NCBI GenBank assembly: GCA_016211085.1
Contig: JACQSY010000021.1
Location: forward strand, 1 to 43,901
Direction: 5' to 3'
DNA: 43,901 nt
Source: Acidobacteriota bacterium
Lineage (GTDB): Bacteria; Acidobacteriota; UBA6911; RPQK01; JACQSY01
Shown here: positions 8,552 through 17,119 of the stretch, one piece after another
Numbering within the stretch: position 1 is the first letter of the stretch
How the letters are laid out: every line of letters begins with the position of its first letter
Made by a program: the position numbers and the translations under genes
Notes under the pieces: generated by a model
Database searches by the model: none
Told to the model about the DNA's origin: nothing
The model's input: only the letters and a program-made list of their open reading frames with translations

Positions 8552-9088
8552 ATGAAGATTACGAAAGAGAAAATCCAGCTCATCAAAGCAGTGGTCACGA
8601 AGAGGAGAAAAGCCAACGATGAAGAATTTCTCAAGGGTCTCGTAAGGGTGGACTTAACCCACGAACAAGATCTCAGACATCGAATCAAGATCCCACAATC
8701 AAAGGCAAGAGAGTTCGTGTTCTATTCGGATGAACCTGAGGAACGCGGGGGCACGAACGCAGGTCCAAACCCTTTGTCCTACTTCATAGCTGGAGCTCTA
8801 TCTTGCCTCATGAACCAATACGTTCGGCTGGCTGTGGCCGAAGCTATCACTATCGATGGCCTTCAAGCAGCGGCCAAGGCTCACTTTGAAAGGAAAATCA
8901 AGGGAGCGTTCACCAGGATTATTTACAACATTCGAATTGAGAGCAGCGAAGATGTTACAAAGGTTAAGGCGCTTGCTCAAAAGGCAGAAGACTACTGCTA
9001 CGCCCACAACACATTGCTCAAGGCAGTCGAGATAAGAACAAATCTCTACTTGAACGACCAACTCGTACTCACTTGGAAAAGGCCGTAA
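8552..9088 (+). CDS. OsmC/Ohr family protein
   Basis: The 178-residue protein contains the OsmC-like pattern with two conserved cysteines: Cys85 in GALSCLMNQ and Cys149 in AEDYCYAHNTLLKAVEI. Family members reduce organic hydroperoxides with this cysteine pair, but many OsmC-like proteins have no tested role. The ATG at 8552 is chosen because GGAG lies seven bases upstream. A longer frame running back to 8363 would overlap the divergent PrpF gene and adds no domain. It is transcribed away from the PrpF-lyase operon across a 132-bp spacer and is followed by 276 bp without a gene. Confidence 0.85.
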   Translation: MKITKEKIQLIKAVVTKRRKANDEEFLKGLVRVDLTHEQDLRHRIKIPQSKAREFVFYSDEPEERGGTNAGPNPLSYFIAGALSCLMNQYVRLAVAEAITIDGLQAAAKAHFERKIKGAFTRIIYNIRIESSEDVTKVKALAQKAEDYCYAHNTLLKAVEIRTNLYLNDQLVLTWKRP

Positions 9089-9364
9089 CCTTCGTGAATG
9101 AACACCTTAACGACCCCCTGTCAAAGGATGGAGGGCTGCAGCTCCAAAAACCGATCCCCTGAGTCTCATAAGGCTTTCTCCCGGACGCGGTGCTGTCATG
9201 ACTCTGCCGGAGGAAGCATTACGCCGCTGAAAGCAAATCTCCCTTTTCGGGAAGATAGGTGGCTCCCGGAAACCCTGAGTTTTCTCTGCAGAAGTTATGC
9301 CTTGTGAGCCGTCACTGCCGTCACCGTCACCAGAGAAACGTAGCCCTCCTCTTTGAGGCAGGAT

Positions 9365-11224
9365 TCAGCGCCGGCGGGCTAATTCCTGATAAGTCGCAAT
9401 CACCGCTCCTTCCGGCTTCAGTTGATACTCCTCCGAAAAACGGGGATGCACGTGCACGATTTCACCATCGCAGATCGTCATTAAAGCCTGTACTTCCGAA
9501 ACTTCCTCATCCGGAATCGTCAGATAATCTCGGTCCAAGACCGTCAGATCGGCTTTTTTCCCAGGCTCCAGTGAGCCCAGCTCTCTCTCCCGGAGAACAT
9601 ATTCTGCCGCCCAACTGGTAAGCATCCTTAGTCCGGTGATCTTGTCGATCCGGTCCTGAGGACCGTACACTTTCCCCTCCACTTTCCGAGTGAGAGCAAG
9701 CTCAAGATCGCCCCAGATATACTGGTGCCGGTCCATCTGCAAAACGACTTTGGCCCCCTTATCCAGCAGGGTTTTTAGGGGAAGCAGGAAGGTCTGCGCA
9801 ACTTTGTCGCCATAGACTTTCTCAATCGTGGGACCGTTCTCCACGTATTTGGGAGCGCAGCTCCAATAGACTCCCAGCTCGGCCGAGCGGGGGATGTCCT
9901 GGGGGTTGATCAGGGTGCAGTGATCAAGAGCCCAACGTCTCTCTTTTAGGGGAACCTCTTGATTGATTTCCTCCAGAATGTCCAGCATGCGTCGGGCGGA
10001 CCGATCTCCCTGAGTATGCATGTTAGCCAGCCGGCCACCGTTGCGGGCAAGGGCGAAGAACCAATCCTTATAGTAGTCTCCGGTGGCCCCGCGGTATTCG
10101 GGGTCTAGCAGGGATATTCCGATAGGAAAATACTGGCCATCCGGCCCATATTCCGTGAGCCTTTTTTGGTCCGTGGCACCCCTGGACCCGCTGCCATCAA
10201 CTATCAAGGGTGTGAACGAGATGAGCCAAAGCTTGGAGGAACCTATCCCAATCACATTGCCCATCCGCGTGAAGACAGCGTCCGGATCCTTGACCGCAAA
10301 GAAGTCTTCATTTCCATAAGGAATGCGGACCTTAAGCTGCTCCGCTTCGTCCAGCATCTTCAGGGCTGCAACATCGTGAGCACCCATCCGCGTTGCCACG
10401 GTGGTTATGCCCATGGCGCTCCACTCTTCAAGTTCTTTTCTTAGGATGGGAGCAAGATTTTCAGCCGAAGGTCGAGGTAAAAGCTCATGTTGGACGATCT
10501 TGCTGGCCGGAGGTTCGATCAGACCGGTCGGCTTACCGCTGCTGTCTTTCCAGTAACGCCCATATTTCTTGATAAAGTCCCCATATTGCATCCACAAGAT
10601 TTCCCAGGCCTTCCCGTTCACCATGCCGACACCGTCAAAAATGATGGTTCCGCCGCCGATGGACAAAACGACTGGATTATTGGGGGTAACCTTATCGAGA
10701 TCCGCGGCCGTGAGTTCTTCGTAAAAAATCTTAATGGCAGTCCCCGATTCACTGTAGTTGGAGGCCGGGAAAAAGACCCACTCCCCCGGCTTGAATTTGT
10801 AGCGTTTCATCATCTGATCGATCTGGGTCAGGAAATCATTCTTGGTTTTCACCGCCGCCCAGTTGATCGGATATTCGCGCAAGTTTTCAGCCCCTAACTC
10901 TTGTCCATAATGTCCTCGAGCGTAGCTGTGAACATGAGAATGGGTATCAATAATGCCGGGAATCACCATTTTCCCCTTCAGGTCGATTTTCCGGGTCGAG
11001 GCGTTCGCCAACCGTAAAATCTCATCATTCTTGCCTACTGCCAGGATTTTATCGCCCCGTTGAGCGACCGCTTCGGTAATCGTGAAATTCGCGTCCACGG
11101 TCACCACTTTGCCGTTGTAAAGGATCAGATCGGCCGGCAACATCCGCCCTCCTGCCATGCCCTGCGCGAGAGCAAGCGAGGGAACCATTGCAATCAGAAA
11201 TTTAAGCCACACCCTGGTTTTCAT
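9365..11224 (-). CDS. exported amidohydrolase family 3 protein (AH1)
   Basis: This 619-residue protein has a signal peptide (about 1-20, cleavage near ALAQ) followed by a YtcJ/NfdA-like amidohydrolase 3 domain. Metal-binding candidates are visible: His95 and His97 in IIDTHSHVHS, the His in NMHTQGDRSARRM, the His in ALDHCTLINP and the Asp in LQMDRHQY. The C-terminus has the composite-domain strand GSLEPGKKADLTVLDRDY. Related enzymes hydrolyse C-N bonds in substituted formamides, hydantoins or similar cyclic amides; the substrate here is unknown. AAGGAG precedes the ATG. It is the last gene of the long leftward run, separated from the VWA gene by 249 bp, so it may have its own promoter. It groups with AH2 and AH3 (ENLREYPINW variant) rather than with AH4-6. 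Confidence 0.88.
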   Translation of the reverse strand: MKTRVWLKFLIAMVPSLALAQGMAGGRMLPADLILYNGKVVTVDANFTITEAVAQRGDKILAVGKNDEILRLANASTRKIDLKGKMVIPGIIDTHSHVHSYARGHYGQELGAENLREYPINWAAVKTKNDFLTQIDQMMKRYKFKPGEWVFFPASNYSESGTAIKIFYEELTAADLDKVTPNNPVVLSIGGGTIIFDGVGMVNGKAWEILWMQYGDFIKKYGRYWKDSSGKPTGLIEPPASKIVQHELLPRPSAENLAPILRKELEEWSAMGITTVATRMGAHDVAALKMLDEAEQLKVRIPYGNEDFFAVKDPDAVFTRMGNVIGIGSSKLWLISFTPLIVDGSGSRGATDQKRLTEYGPDGQYFPIGISLLDPEYRGATGDYYKDWFFALARNGGRLANMHTQGDRSARRMLDILEEINQEVPLKERRWALDHCTLINPQDIPRSAELGVYWSCAPKYVENGPTIEKVYGDKVAQTFLLPLKTLLDKGAKVVLQMDRHQYIWGDLELALTRKVEGKVYGPQDRIDKITGLRMLTSWAAEYVLRERELGSLEPGKKADLTVLDRDYLTIPDEEVSEVQALMTICDGEIVHVHPRFSEEYQLKPEGAVIATYQELARRR

Positions 11225-11254
11225 AAGACTCTCCTTCTGACTTTGAGTTATTCT

Positions 11255-11275
11255 GCTCCTTCAGCAAGAAGGAGC
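11255..11275 (-). promoter_or_regulatory. perfect 8-bp stem-loop in the leader of AH1
   Basis: GCTCCTTC (11255-11262) and GAAGGAGC (11268-11275) form a perfect 8-bp stem with a 5-base loop, 30 bases upstream of the AH1 start. No T-run follows on the transcribed strand, so a classic intrinsic terminator is unlikely. It may be an RNA-processing or stability element at the end of the upstream module, or it may have no role. Confidence 0.35.
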
Positions 11276-11473
11276 ACTTCCCTTCGACTCATGTCACCCC
11301 CTGGCGAATCCGACATGAATCCAAACCACGGTTTCTGATCTTCCGGGAAAGCTGGGCGATTCTCATCCCGCTCTCCCTCGGATCTTCCCCGTGGCCTGTT
11401 GAAACCCCAGTTTTCGACGTCCGACCCCTTCAACAGGAATAAAAGCCCGGCCCCCATTACGAGACACTGCGCT

Positions 11474-12442
11474 TCACGCCGTCACATAAAATCTTCGAAA
11501 AAACCGCAGCACGGTTCCACTTGCTGACATCAACAAAGCGAGCTGGATAAAAGGAGCTTGAAAAGGGCGGTTACGCACATACTCGGTAATCTCCAGCGGA
11601 TTTTTTTCCAGCTTGTCTATTCTCAGGGCGATTTCTCTCAGCTGTTGAGGATTCGTGGCGTCATAATACCCCCCTCCGGTTTCTGAAACCAGACCCTTCA
11701 ACGATCCCAGCACCTGCTCAATGGGAGCTCCCACGCCGATAAAGTAAACACGGGTGCCGTCTGTTTTGGCTCTACTCAGGGGGGCTTCGGGAGTCATGCC
11801 GTAATTCTGCTCGGCGTCGGTCAAAACGATAACGGCCTTGCTCTCCATCCCGGCACGTCTGTGAAAAAACCAGATCAAATCGTTGGAGGCCTGCAAGCCT
11901 TCTCCCACTGAAGTCAACCCCTCGCCGATTAGGATGTTGGTATCAATAGCAGAGAGATAGTCAACCAAAACCCGATGATCGGTTGTGAGGGGATTGACCA
12001 CATATCCATTGGCTGAGAACACCACCAGTCCAATGCGATCATGAGGGCGGCCATTGACAAAATCGAGAGCCATTTCCTTCATGGCCTCCATCCGGCTTGG
12101 TAATTTATTCGAAGAGGGGCTGTCCTCGCCTCCAAATGTCTGATTCATGCTGGATGACAAATCCAAACACAGAATCAGGTCTACCGCTTTTACCAAGGTT
12201 CGCTTCCTGCTCATCAGCAGCGCCGGACCCGCCAGCGCCATCACAACCAGGCCCACCGTGATCCAGTCGATCACACGCGGCAGGTACAACCAAAGCGGCG
12301 GACCCTGGACTGCGCGGCTGTGCAACTGGTCGGCAAGGGAATAGTCCGCTGTCTTGACAAAATATCTTCTTAAAAGCGTAAGGCCCAGCGGAACAAGAAA
12401 AAGCAGAATCAGGGCCGGTCTTACGAATTCAATGTTGCTCAC
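11474..12442 (-). CDS. VWA-domain membrane protein, MxaC/BatA-like
   Basis: The 322-residue protein has two N-terminal transmembrane helices (about 7-24 and 59-77), a von Willebrand factor A domain and a C-terminal helix (about 295-312). The MIDAS metal site is intact: DLSSS in LILCLDLSSSMNQ, LTTDH, and the Asp of VLTDAEQN. In Bat and Mxa systems such proteins act in the periplasm as adaptors for a MoxR ATPase. The start is GTG in a GTGA overlap with the stop of the BatD/MxaA-like gene, so translation is coupled. It is the final gene of the six-gene MoxR module. A second VWA protein lies at 15323-16324. Confidence 0.9.
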   Translation of the reverse strand: MSNIEFVRPALILLFLVPLGLTLLRRYFVKTADYSLADQLHSRAVQGPPLWLYLPRVIDWITVGLVVMALAGPALLMSRKRTLVKAVDLILCLDLSSSMNQTFGGEDSPSSNKLPSRMEAMKEMALDFVNGRPHDRIGLVVFSANGYVVNPLTTDHRVLVDYLSAIDTNILIGEGLTSVGEGLQASNDLIWFFHRRAGMESKAVIVLTDAEQNYGMTPEAPLSRAKTDGTRVYFIGVGAPIEQVLGSLKGLVSETGGGYYDATNPQQLREIALRIDKLEKNPLEITEYVRNRPFQAPFIQLALLMSASGTVLRFFRRFYVTA

Positions 12443-13392
12443 TTTTTCGAGAAGAGATCGTCATAGACCATTTCTTTCAACGTGCGGTACAGAACTCCTC
12501 TTTCCTCGGACGGAGGTCCTTCAGGACCGCACACATTTGAGTCACACTGCTGTAAGATTGCTTCCACGCGTTCCGCTGCCTTGGCGTTCCAGCCCCTGGC
12601 TGTTAACGCGTCCTTGATTTCTTCCGGCGTCAAAGCATCCCCCTCAATCCCCTCGCGAAACTGAAGGTAGCGCCGCATCCACTGAGAAACGTGAAGGCAG
12701 AATAAACGCCCATCCAGGTTGCCGTCCGGTTCCAGTTTTTGAAAAGAAGAAATCAAGCTTTGGCGTAACGCCCCCTTGCTTTCAACTCCGCCCTTTCTTC
12801 GTGCGTTGAACTGACGAATTCCCCATCGTGCTCCCAGCCCCCCTGCCAGCAGGAGAGCAAAGGCGGTTACCACGGGTACCAGGTAATGCGTCCGAGAAAG
12901 TCGCAAGGTGCTCACGCTGTCGCGAATACGGGTTGGGTTTGCAGACGTGGGATTAACCTGAATATCCTGGGCGCCAATAACAAACTCTTTAGCGGAGACT
13001 TCCGGAGAGGCACTGTTCCTCCCTGCGGATCCGCCCCTGGGCCGTTCGTAATAGAACAATCTGAGCGCTGGAACCTGCACTCGGCCGGGCCTTTCGTAAT
13101 AGCTCAGGGTCAAAAGCAGGCGGATGACGTTTGCAGTCTCCGAGGGGATTACCTCCAGTTTTCGAAGTTCAAACGGGGCCACCACAAAAGTGTTTTGCAG
13201 GTCATCCGTGATAAAAGAAAGACGATCGGAATGCTTGATCACAATTTCATATTCAAAAACATCGCCTACATGAATGGCAGTGCGGCTCAACCGCACATCC
13301 GCCTGTATTTCCGCCTCCGCAGGAACCTCCTGCGCCGCACGAAGCGCCGTAACAAGCAGGACAACTGAACAGAGCCAGAGGACAGTTTTCAA
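12439..13392 (-). CDS. BatD/MxaA-like membrane-anchored protein
   Basis: The 317-residue protein has a signal peptide (about 1-20), a beta-rich periplasmic region (about 25-160, with SRTAIHVGDVFEYEIVIKH typical of BatD/MxaA-type domains), one transmembrane helix (about 167-190) and a cytoplasmic helical tail with ISQ/SQWMRRYLQFR-type segments as in DUF4381-like proteins. It is thought to work with MoxR and VWA partners at the membrane. The start is TTG in a TTGA overlap with the DUF58 stop codon, supported by GGAGG eight bases upstream. The position between DUF58 and VWA genes matches MxaA between MxaS and MxaC. The specific function is inferred from context. Confidence 0.75.
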   Translation of the reverse strand: MKTVLWLCSVVLLVTALRAAQEVPAEAEIQADVRLSRTAIHVGDVFEYEIVIKHSDRLSFITDDLQNTFVVAPFELRKLEVIPSETANVIRLLLTLSYYERPGRVQVPALRLFYYERPRGGSAGRNSASPEVSAKEFVIGAQDIQVNPTSANPTRIRDSVSTLRLSRTHYLVPVVTAFALLLAGGLGARWGIRQFNARRKGGVESKGALRQSLISSFQKLEPDGNLDGRLFCLHVSQWMRRYLQFREGIEGDALTPEEIKDALTARGWNAKAAERVEAILQQCDSNVCGPEGPPSEERGVLYRTLKEMVYDDLFSKK

Positions 13393-14297
13393 GATAATTT
13401 CCTCCGTATAAAGAACTCACCTACTCGGTTCAAGAAGTCCTCCTCGCTGCTGTTCAGCCAAAGATAATCGAGATTCATGCGATAAAACTGAGACACTAAT
13501 TCGTTTTTTCTCTCCTGAATCCAGGTGTTCCAGGCGCGGGAATTGCGCTTTGAGAAATAGAGCCGGTGGCGATGACCGCTTTCCGGGTCGGCTGCCAGGT
13601 AAAGGCCTGGGAGCTGCGGAACCTGTCTTTCCAGGGGATCTTCGAGCACCACAGGGATAAAATCATGGTGGCGAACCAGATACTTGAATTCCGGCTGCTG
13701 GAAGATATCTTCGAGCCCTATGAAGTCACTGATAAAAAAAATCATTGAGTTCCTGCGAACTCTTCTATGAATGTCCCTCAGCACAATTTCGGCGCCAGTC
13801 TTTCCCCGTCTCGCTCTTTTTCGCGGAATTGCCCGCAAAACCTCCCACACCTTACGGCCACGTTTGGGCGCTACCACAATTTCGACCTGGTCTGAAAAAC
13901 CGATGAGGCCGGTTCTGATGTGGAGACAGGAAGCGGAAAATGCCAGGCTGGCGACCAGCTCGATAAGGCTAAAGACCTTACCGCCGAACCCGGTTCTGAA
14001 ATACATCGAAGATGAAAGATCTAGGATCAACCAGGCTGTAATCTCTTTGTCTCCGAAATATCTCTTGACCAGCGGCTGAGAAAAACGAGAGGTGGCATTC
14101 CAGTCAATCCGGCGATAATCGTCTCCCTTTTGATAAAGCTTGTGATCGCGAAAATCCAAACCGGGGCCTGTCACAGAGCTTTCCGATTCTCCAATCAGGT
14201 GCGCCTGTATGCGCCGCCGGGTGACGATTTCCACATAGCGCAGTCTCTCCAGAAATTCGTGCTCCTCAGCCCTCTCAGCTTCCAACCTATCAGCCAT
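13389..14297 (-). CDS. DUF58 protein, MxaS-like
   Basis: The 302-residue protein has the DUF58 signature GLDFRDHKLYQKG-DDYRRIDW (about 46-66) and a downstream VWA-like strand LILDLSSSM (about 92-100). It has no signal peptide or transmembrane helix, so it is probably cytoplasmic or peripheral. DUF58 proteins are almost always encoded next to MoxR ATPases and are thought to link the ATPase to its target. The gene overlaps the 3' end of moxR by 8 bp and the next gene by 4 bp, which indicates tight coupling within the module. It corresponds by position to MxaS. Confidence 0.9.
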   Translation of the reverse strand: MADRLEAERAEEHEFLERLRYVEIVTRRRIQAHLIGESESSVTGPGLDFRDHKLYQKGDDYRRIDWNATSRFSQPLVKRYFGDKEITAWLILDLSSSMYFRTGFGGKVFSLIELVASLAFSASCLHIRTGLIGFSDQVEIVVAPKRGRKVWEVLRAIPRKRARRGKTGAEIVLRDIHRRVRRNSMIFFISDFIGLEDIFQQPEFKYLVRHHDFIPVVLEDPLERQVPQLPGLYLAADPESGHRHRLYFSKRNSRAWNTWIQERKNELVSQFYRMNLDYLWLNSSEEDFLNRVGEFFIRRKLS

Positions 14298-15315
14298 ACA
14301 ACGGCACCTTCTTGAGAATTTCAGAGACGATCTCGGGCACAGTGATACCCTCTGCTTCGGAGCGCAGGGTGCGGATCAACCGGTGTTGCAGGGCTTCGGT
14401 TGCAATATGCTTGACATCCTTGTGGAGCACATAGTTGCGCCCCGAAAAAAACGCCCGTGTACGGGCTAACGCCACTATCTGCTGAAGAGCCCGAGTGGAG
14501 GCGCCGTGAAGAACCATTTCGCGAACCACGGCCAGACTACTCTCAGAGGAATTTCGAGTGGCCCGCCCCAGACGCGCGATGTAACGGTAAATCTCATCTC
14601 CCACGAAGACACGGCCGGTGAGATCCTGAATCATTCGAACTTCCTCCGGCGTGATGACTGGGCGGACTTCGTACTGACCCAGCGGAGTCGTGAGAATCTG
14701 CTCCTCGTTTTCAGCACTTGGGTAGTCTACGATGATTTTCATTGAAAACCGGTCCAGCTGCGCCTCTGGAAGCGCGTAGACACCCTCCTCTTCCAGCGGA
14801 TTCTGGGTAGCCAGGACCCAGAACGGTTCCAGCAACTTAAACGTCTGCTCGGAAATGGTGACTTGTCTTTCCTGCATTGCCTCCAGAAGGGCGCTTTGTG
14901 TTTTAGGCGTCCCCCGATTGACTTCGTCGGCAAGAATGATGTTGGCAAAAATGGGTCCTTGTTCTATATGAAAGCTGGAGGTAGCTAGATCGAAGACCCG
15001 GGTACCGATGATGTCGGCCGGCAGTAAATCCGGGGTGAATTGAATCCTACGAAAAGTGGCGCTAATAGTTCTGGAGATTGCCGTGACGGCCAAGGTTTTG
15101 GCCAGCCCCGGTACTCCCTCCAACAACACGTGTCCACAACCTGAAGAGCTTTCTTCCTTTGAGGACTTGAAGGAATAAGTTACTTTGGAAAACAGCGCGA
15201 TCAGAAGGTGGTCGACCAGCGCGGCCTGCCCAATGATAACCTTGCCAACCTCAGCGCGGATTTCACTGAGCTTCCCCCAAAGATATTCAACTGTTTTGGT
15301 CTCCTCTTCTCTCAT
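14290..15315 (-). CDS. moxR: MoxR-family AAA+ ATPase
   Basis: The 341-residue cytoplasmic ATPase carries Walker A GVPGLAKT (67-74), Walker B IILADEVNR (about 126-134), the sensor region PFWVLATQNPLEEEGVYALPEAQLDRF (blocks around 168-194) and a C-terminal lid domain. A serine/glutamate-rich insert at about 50-60 sits just before Walker A. MoxR ATPases act as chaperone-like machines in assembly or metal loading of particular enzymes. AGGGA lies upstream of the ATG. It starts 7 bp after the upstream VWA gene and overlaps DUF58. In mxa terms it is MxaR. The client is not known; the exported amidohydrolases encoded in the same run are candidates. Confidence 0.95.
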   Translation of the reverse strand: MREEETKTVEYLWGKLSEIRAEVGKVIIGQAALVDHLLIALFSKVTYSFKSSKEESSSGCGHVLLEGVPGLAKTLAVTAISRTISATFRRIQFTPDLLPADIIGTRVFDLATSSFHIEQGPIFANIILADEVNRGTPKTQSALLEAMQERQVTISEQTFKLLEPFWVLATQNPLEEEGVYALPEAQLDRFSMKIIVDYPSAENEEQILTTPLGQYEVRPVITPEEVRMIQDLTGRVFVGDEIYRYIARLGRATRNSSESSLAVVREMVLHGASTRALQQIVALARTRAFFSGRNYVLHKDVKHIATEALQHRLIRTLRSEAEGITVPEIVSEILKKVPLYG

Positions 15316-15322
15316 TTTTTCC

Positions 15323-16324
15323 CTAAAAACGTAGCAACATCAAAACCGCCTGAAAAAAAAGCGCCAAAGCTAAGAAAGGAGCATAAAGTGACCTCCTGCG
15401 AGAAGCCAGGTCGTACCCAATGACTATAGGATCCACGCCCAGGATGGATTTGAGGGCTGCCTGCAGTTGCAGGCCGGATGAGGCTTGGAAAAACTTCCCT
15501 CCCGTCTGGCGTGCAACCATTTGCAGTGTCTGTGGCTGAGCTTTTGAGCGCAGAAAGACTCCGTTTTCATCTCGCAAATAGTCCTGTTTGCCGTCGATTA
15601 TGACGGGTACAATCGCTCCCTCAGGCGTACCCACCGCAACGCAATGCACCGGCACGCCCTGCTCACGCACCTGCTCCAGCACGTCCTCCAGGTACTCACT
15701 GTGGTCCTCCCCATCAGATATCAAAACCATGACCATGCGCTCTTCCGGCCTGGACTCTGTAGGCGCCCGGTTGCGGTTTTTCTCCACCACCCGCAAGCCA
15801 CTCAAGAGAGCTGCCGAGATGTCAGTGCCATAGATGATGCGCCGATCGGTTTGAAGAAAGTCGAGATAAAAGAGGAGATTTTGAATGTCCGAGGTCAGGT
15901 GGGAAAGAATGACGCTTGATTCGGAAAAAGCTATCAAAGCAAATCTCGCGTTTCCTGAGTCCGCCTCAACAAATTTTCGCATCGTGTTTTTGGCTTGCTC
16001 CATGCGGGAGGGCCAGATATCCTGCGCGTTCATGGAGGGGGATGAATCCAATAGAAATATGACGTTGGTCCCAGCGAAACGAGGACTTCGTGCCACTTGG
16101 TTCATTGAGGGCTCGGCCAAAGCCACGACCAGGCATGTGAAAAGCAAAGTCGCTGATGTTCCAACCAGGATAGAAAGTGACTGGTGAGAACGAAGACCAC
16201 GCCGCTTGGTGTGGCCCAGAACCTCCATGGTGTCCCGAGCAGTGTTTAAATAGCGGTTCAGGAAGAACCACAGCGCGGGCAAAAAGGCTAAGAGCCAGAG
16301 ATACTCAATTCGTTCAAAATACAT
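15323..16324 (-). CDS. VWA-domain membrane protein, MxaL/BatB-like
   Basis: The 333-residue protein has N-terminal transmembrane helices (about 8-22 and 50-68), a VWA domain and a C-terminal helix (about 312-330). The MIDAS residues are present: DSSPS in IFLLDSSPSMNA, LTSD, and the Asp in VLISDGEDHSEYL. The ATG at 16324 is preferred over an in-frame TTG two codons earlier, although neither has a strong ribosome-binding site. It lies 99 bp after the TPR gene and 7 bp before moxR. Two VWA partners flanking one MoxR is the arrangement of MxaC and MxaL and of BatA and BatB. Confidence 0.9.
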   Translation of the reverse strand: MYFERIEYLWLLAFLPALWFFLNRYLNTARDTMEVLGHTKRRGLRSHQSLSILVGTSATLLFTCLVVALAEPSMNQVARSPRFAGTNVIFLLDSSPSMNAQDIWPSRMEQAKNTMRKFVEADSGNARFALIAFSESSVILSHLTSDIQNLLFYLDFLQTDRRIIYGTDISAALLSGLRVVEKNRNRAPTESRPEERMVMVLISDGEDHSEYLEDVLEQVREQGVPVHCVAVGTPEGAIVPVIIDGKQDYLRDENGVFLRSKAQPQTLQMVARQTGGKFFQASSGLQLQAALKSILGVDPIVIGYDLASRRRSLYAPFLALALFFQAVLMLLRF

Positions 16325-16423
16325 CTTCAAAGTGCCGGTCGAAAAGAACAGCGATGGTGGACAGTTGTTAACTTCTTAGTCGTCCCTTTCGGCCTTCCCA
16401 TAACAAGGATCCCTCATCCTGTT

Positions 16424-17089
16424 TTAAACAGCCGCCTTGAGATACCCACGGCACTGGGGAGCGAGCAAGTGGCTACGTTTATGAGGCGGTAATTCTTTTT
16501 TCTGGCGCGGGAAGTCGGTCCTCACCTTTTCGAGAAGGATTCTGAGTTCCTTCCCATCCTTTTCTTCTGTCTTGCGAAGCTGATCCAGCAGATGAGTGGC
16601 CACTTCAAAATTGAATTTGGCATCCCATAAACCGGGGTCGCGACGCAAGGCCTCCTGATACTCCTTGGCAGCTCGAGTCACCAGATCCATGAACGCCGCT
16701 TGCTCATGGTGCTCCTTCATCAAGGCTGTGGCCATCAGGGCATTGCCCATCCACAGGGCATGCTGCGCATTTGAGCGAAGCGCGGGGAAGGTTTCGGCTT
16801 CCAATTGCAAGAGCTCTCCACTTTTCTCATACTCACCGAAAAAATATCCGATTTGCGCCAGGTTCAGAGAGACATTTGTGATGCCTTCCTGAACCCAGAA
16901 AGAGGGGAGCAGCCTTAATTCCCATGCTTCGCGCGCCTTCTGATAGGCTACTCTTGCTTCCTGATAGCGCCCGGCTTCAAAGTACCCGTCTGCGACACGG
17001 ACGCGGTTCAACCAGAGACTGTAAAGCACTCCCGCTGTGAGAAGGACAGCCGCCAGAGCGACCATTAAACATTTGAGGAGAAATTTCAC
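16424..17089 (-). CDS. membrane-anchored TPR-like protein, MxaK-like
   Basis: The 221-residue protein begins with one hydrophobic helix (about 8-27) and continues as amphipathic helices with TPR-like features: ADGYFEAGRYQEARVAYQKA (about 33-52), and YQEALRRDPGLWDAKFNFE (about 145-163). The latter resembles the MxaK pattern of a dipeptide-spaced LRxDPxxWDAxxNxE. It would face the periplasm. The start is GTG with a strong GAGGAG ribosome-binding site; the next in-frame ATG is eight codons later. It is first in the MoxR module, 30 bp after the decarboxylase-like gene. A role as a scaffold for the module is inferred from position. Confidence 0.65.
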   Translation of the reverse strand: MKFLLKCLMVALAAVLLTAGVLYSLWLNRVRVADGYFEAGRYQEARVAYQKAREAWELRLLPSFWVQEGITNVSLNLAQIGYFFGEYEKSGELLQLEAETFPALRSNAQHALWMGNALMATALMKEHHEQAAFMDLVTRAAKEYQEALRRDPGLWDAKFNFEVATHLLDQLRKTEEKDGKELRILLEKVRTDFPRQKKELPPHKRSHLLAPQCRGYLKAAV

Positions 17090-17119
17090 AATCTCCTCCT
17101 CGCACGGTGGCCGGTGTCT

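Noticed and set aside
11255..11275. Intrinsic terminator between the MoxR module and AH1
   Set aside because: The stem is perfect but no T-run follows on the transcribed strand, so it is listed only as a stem-loop.
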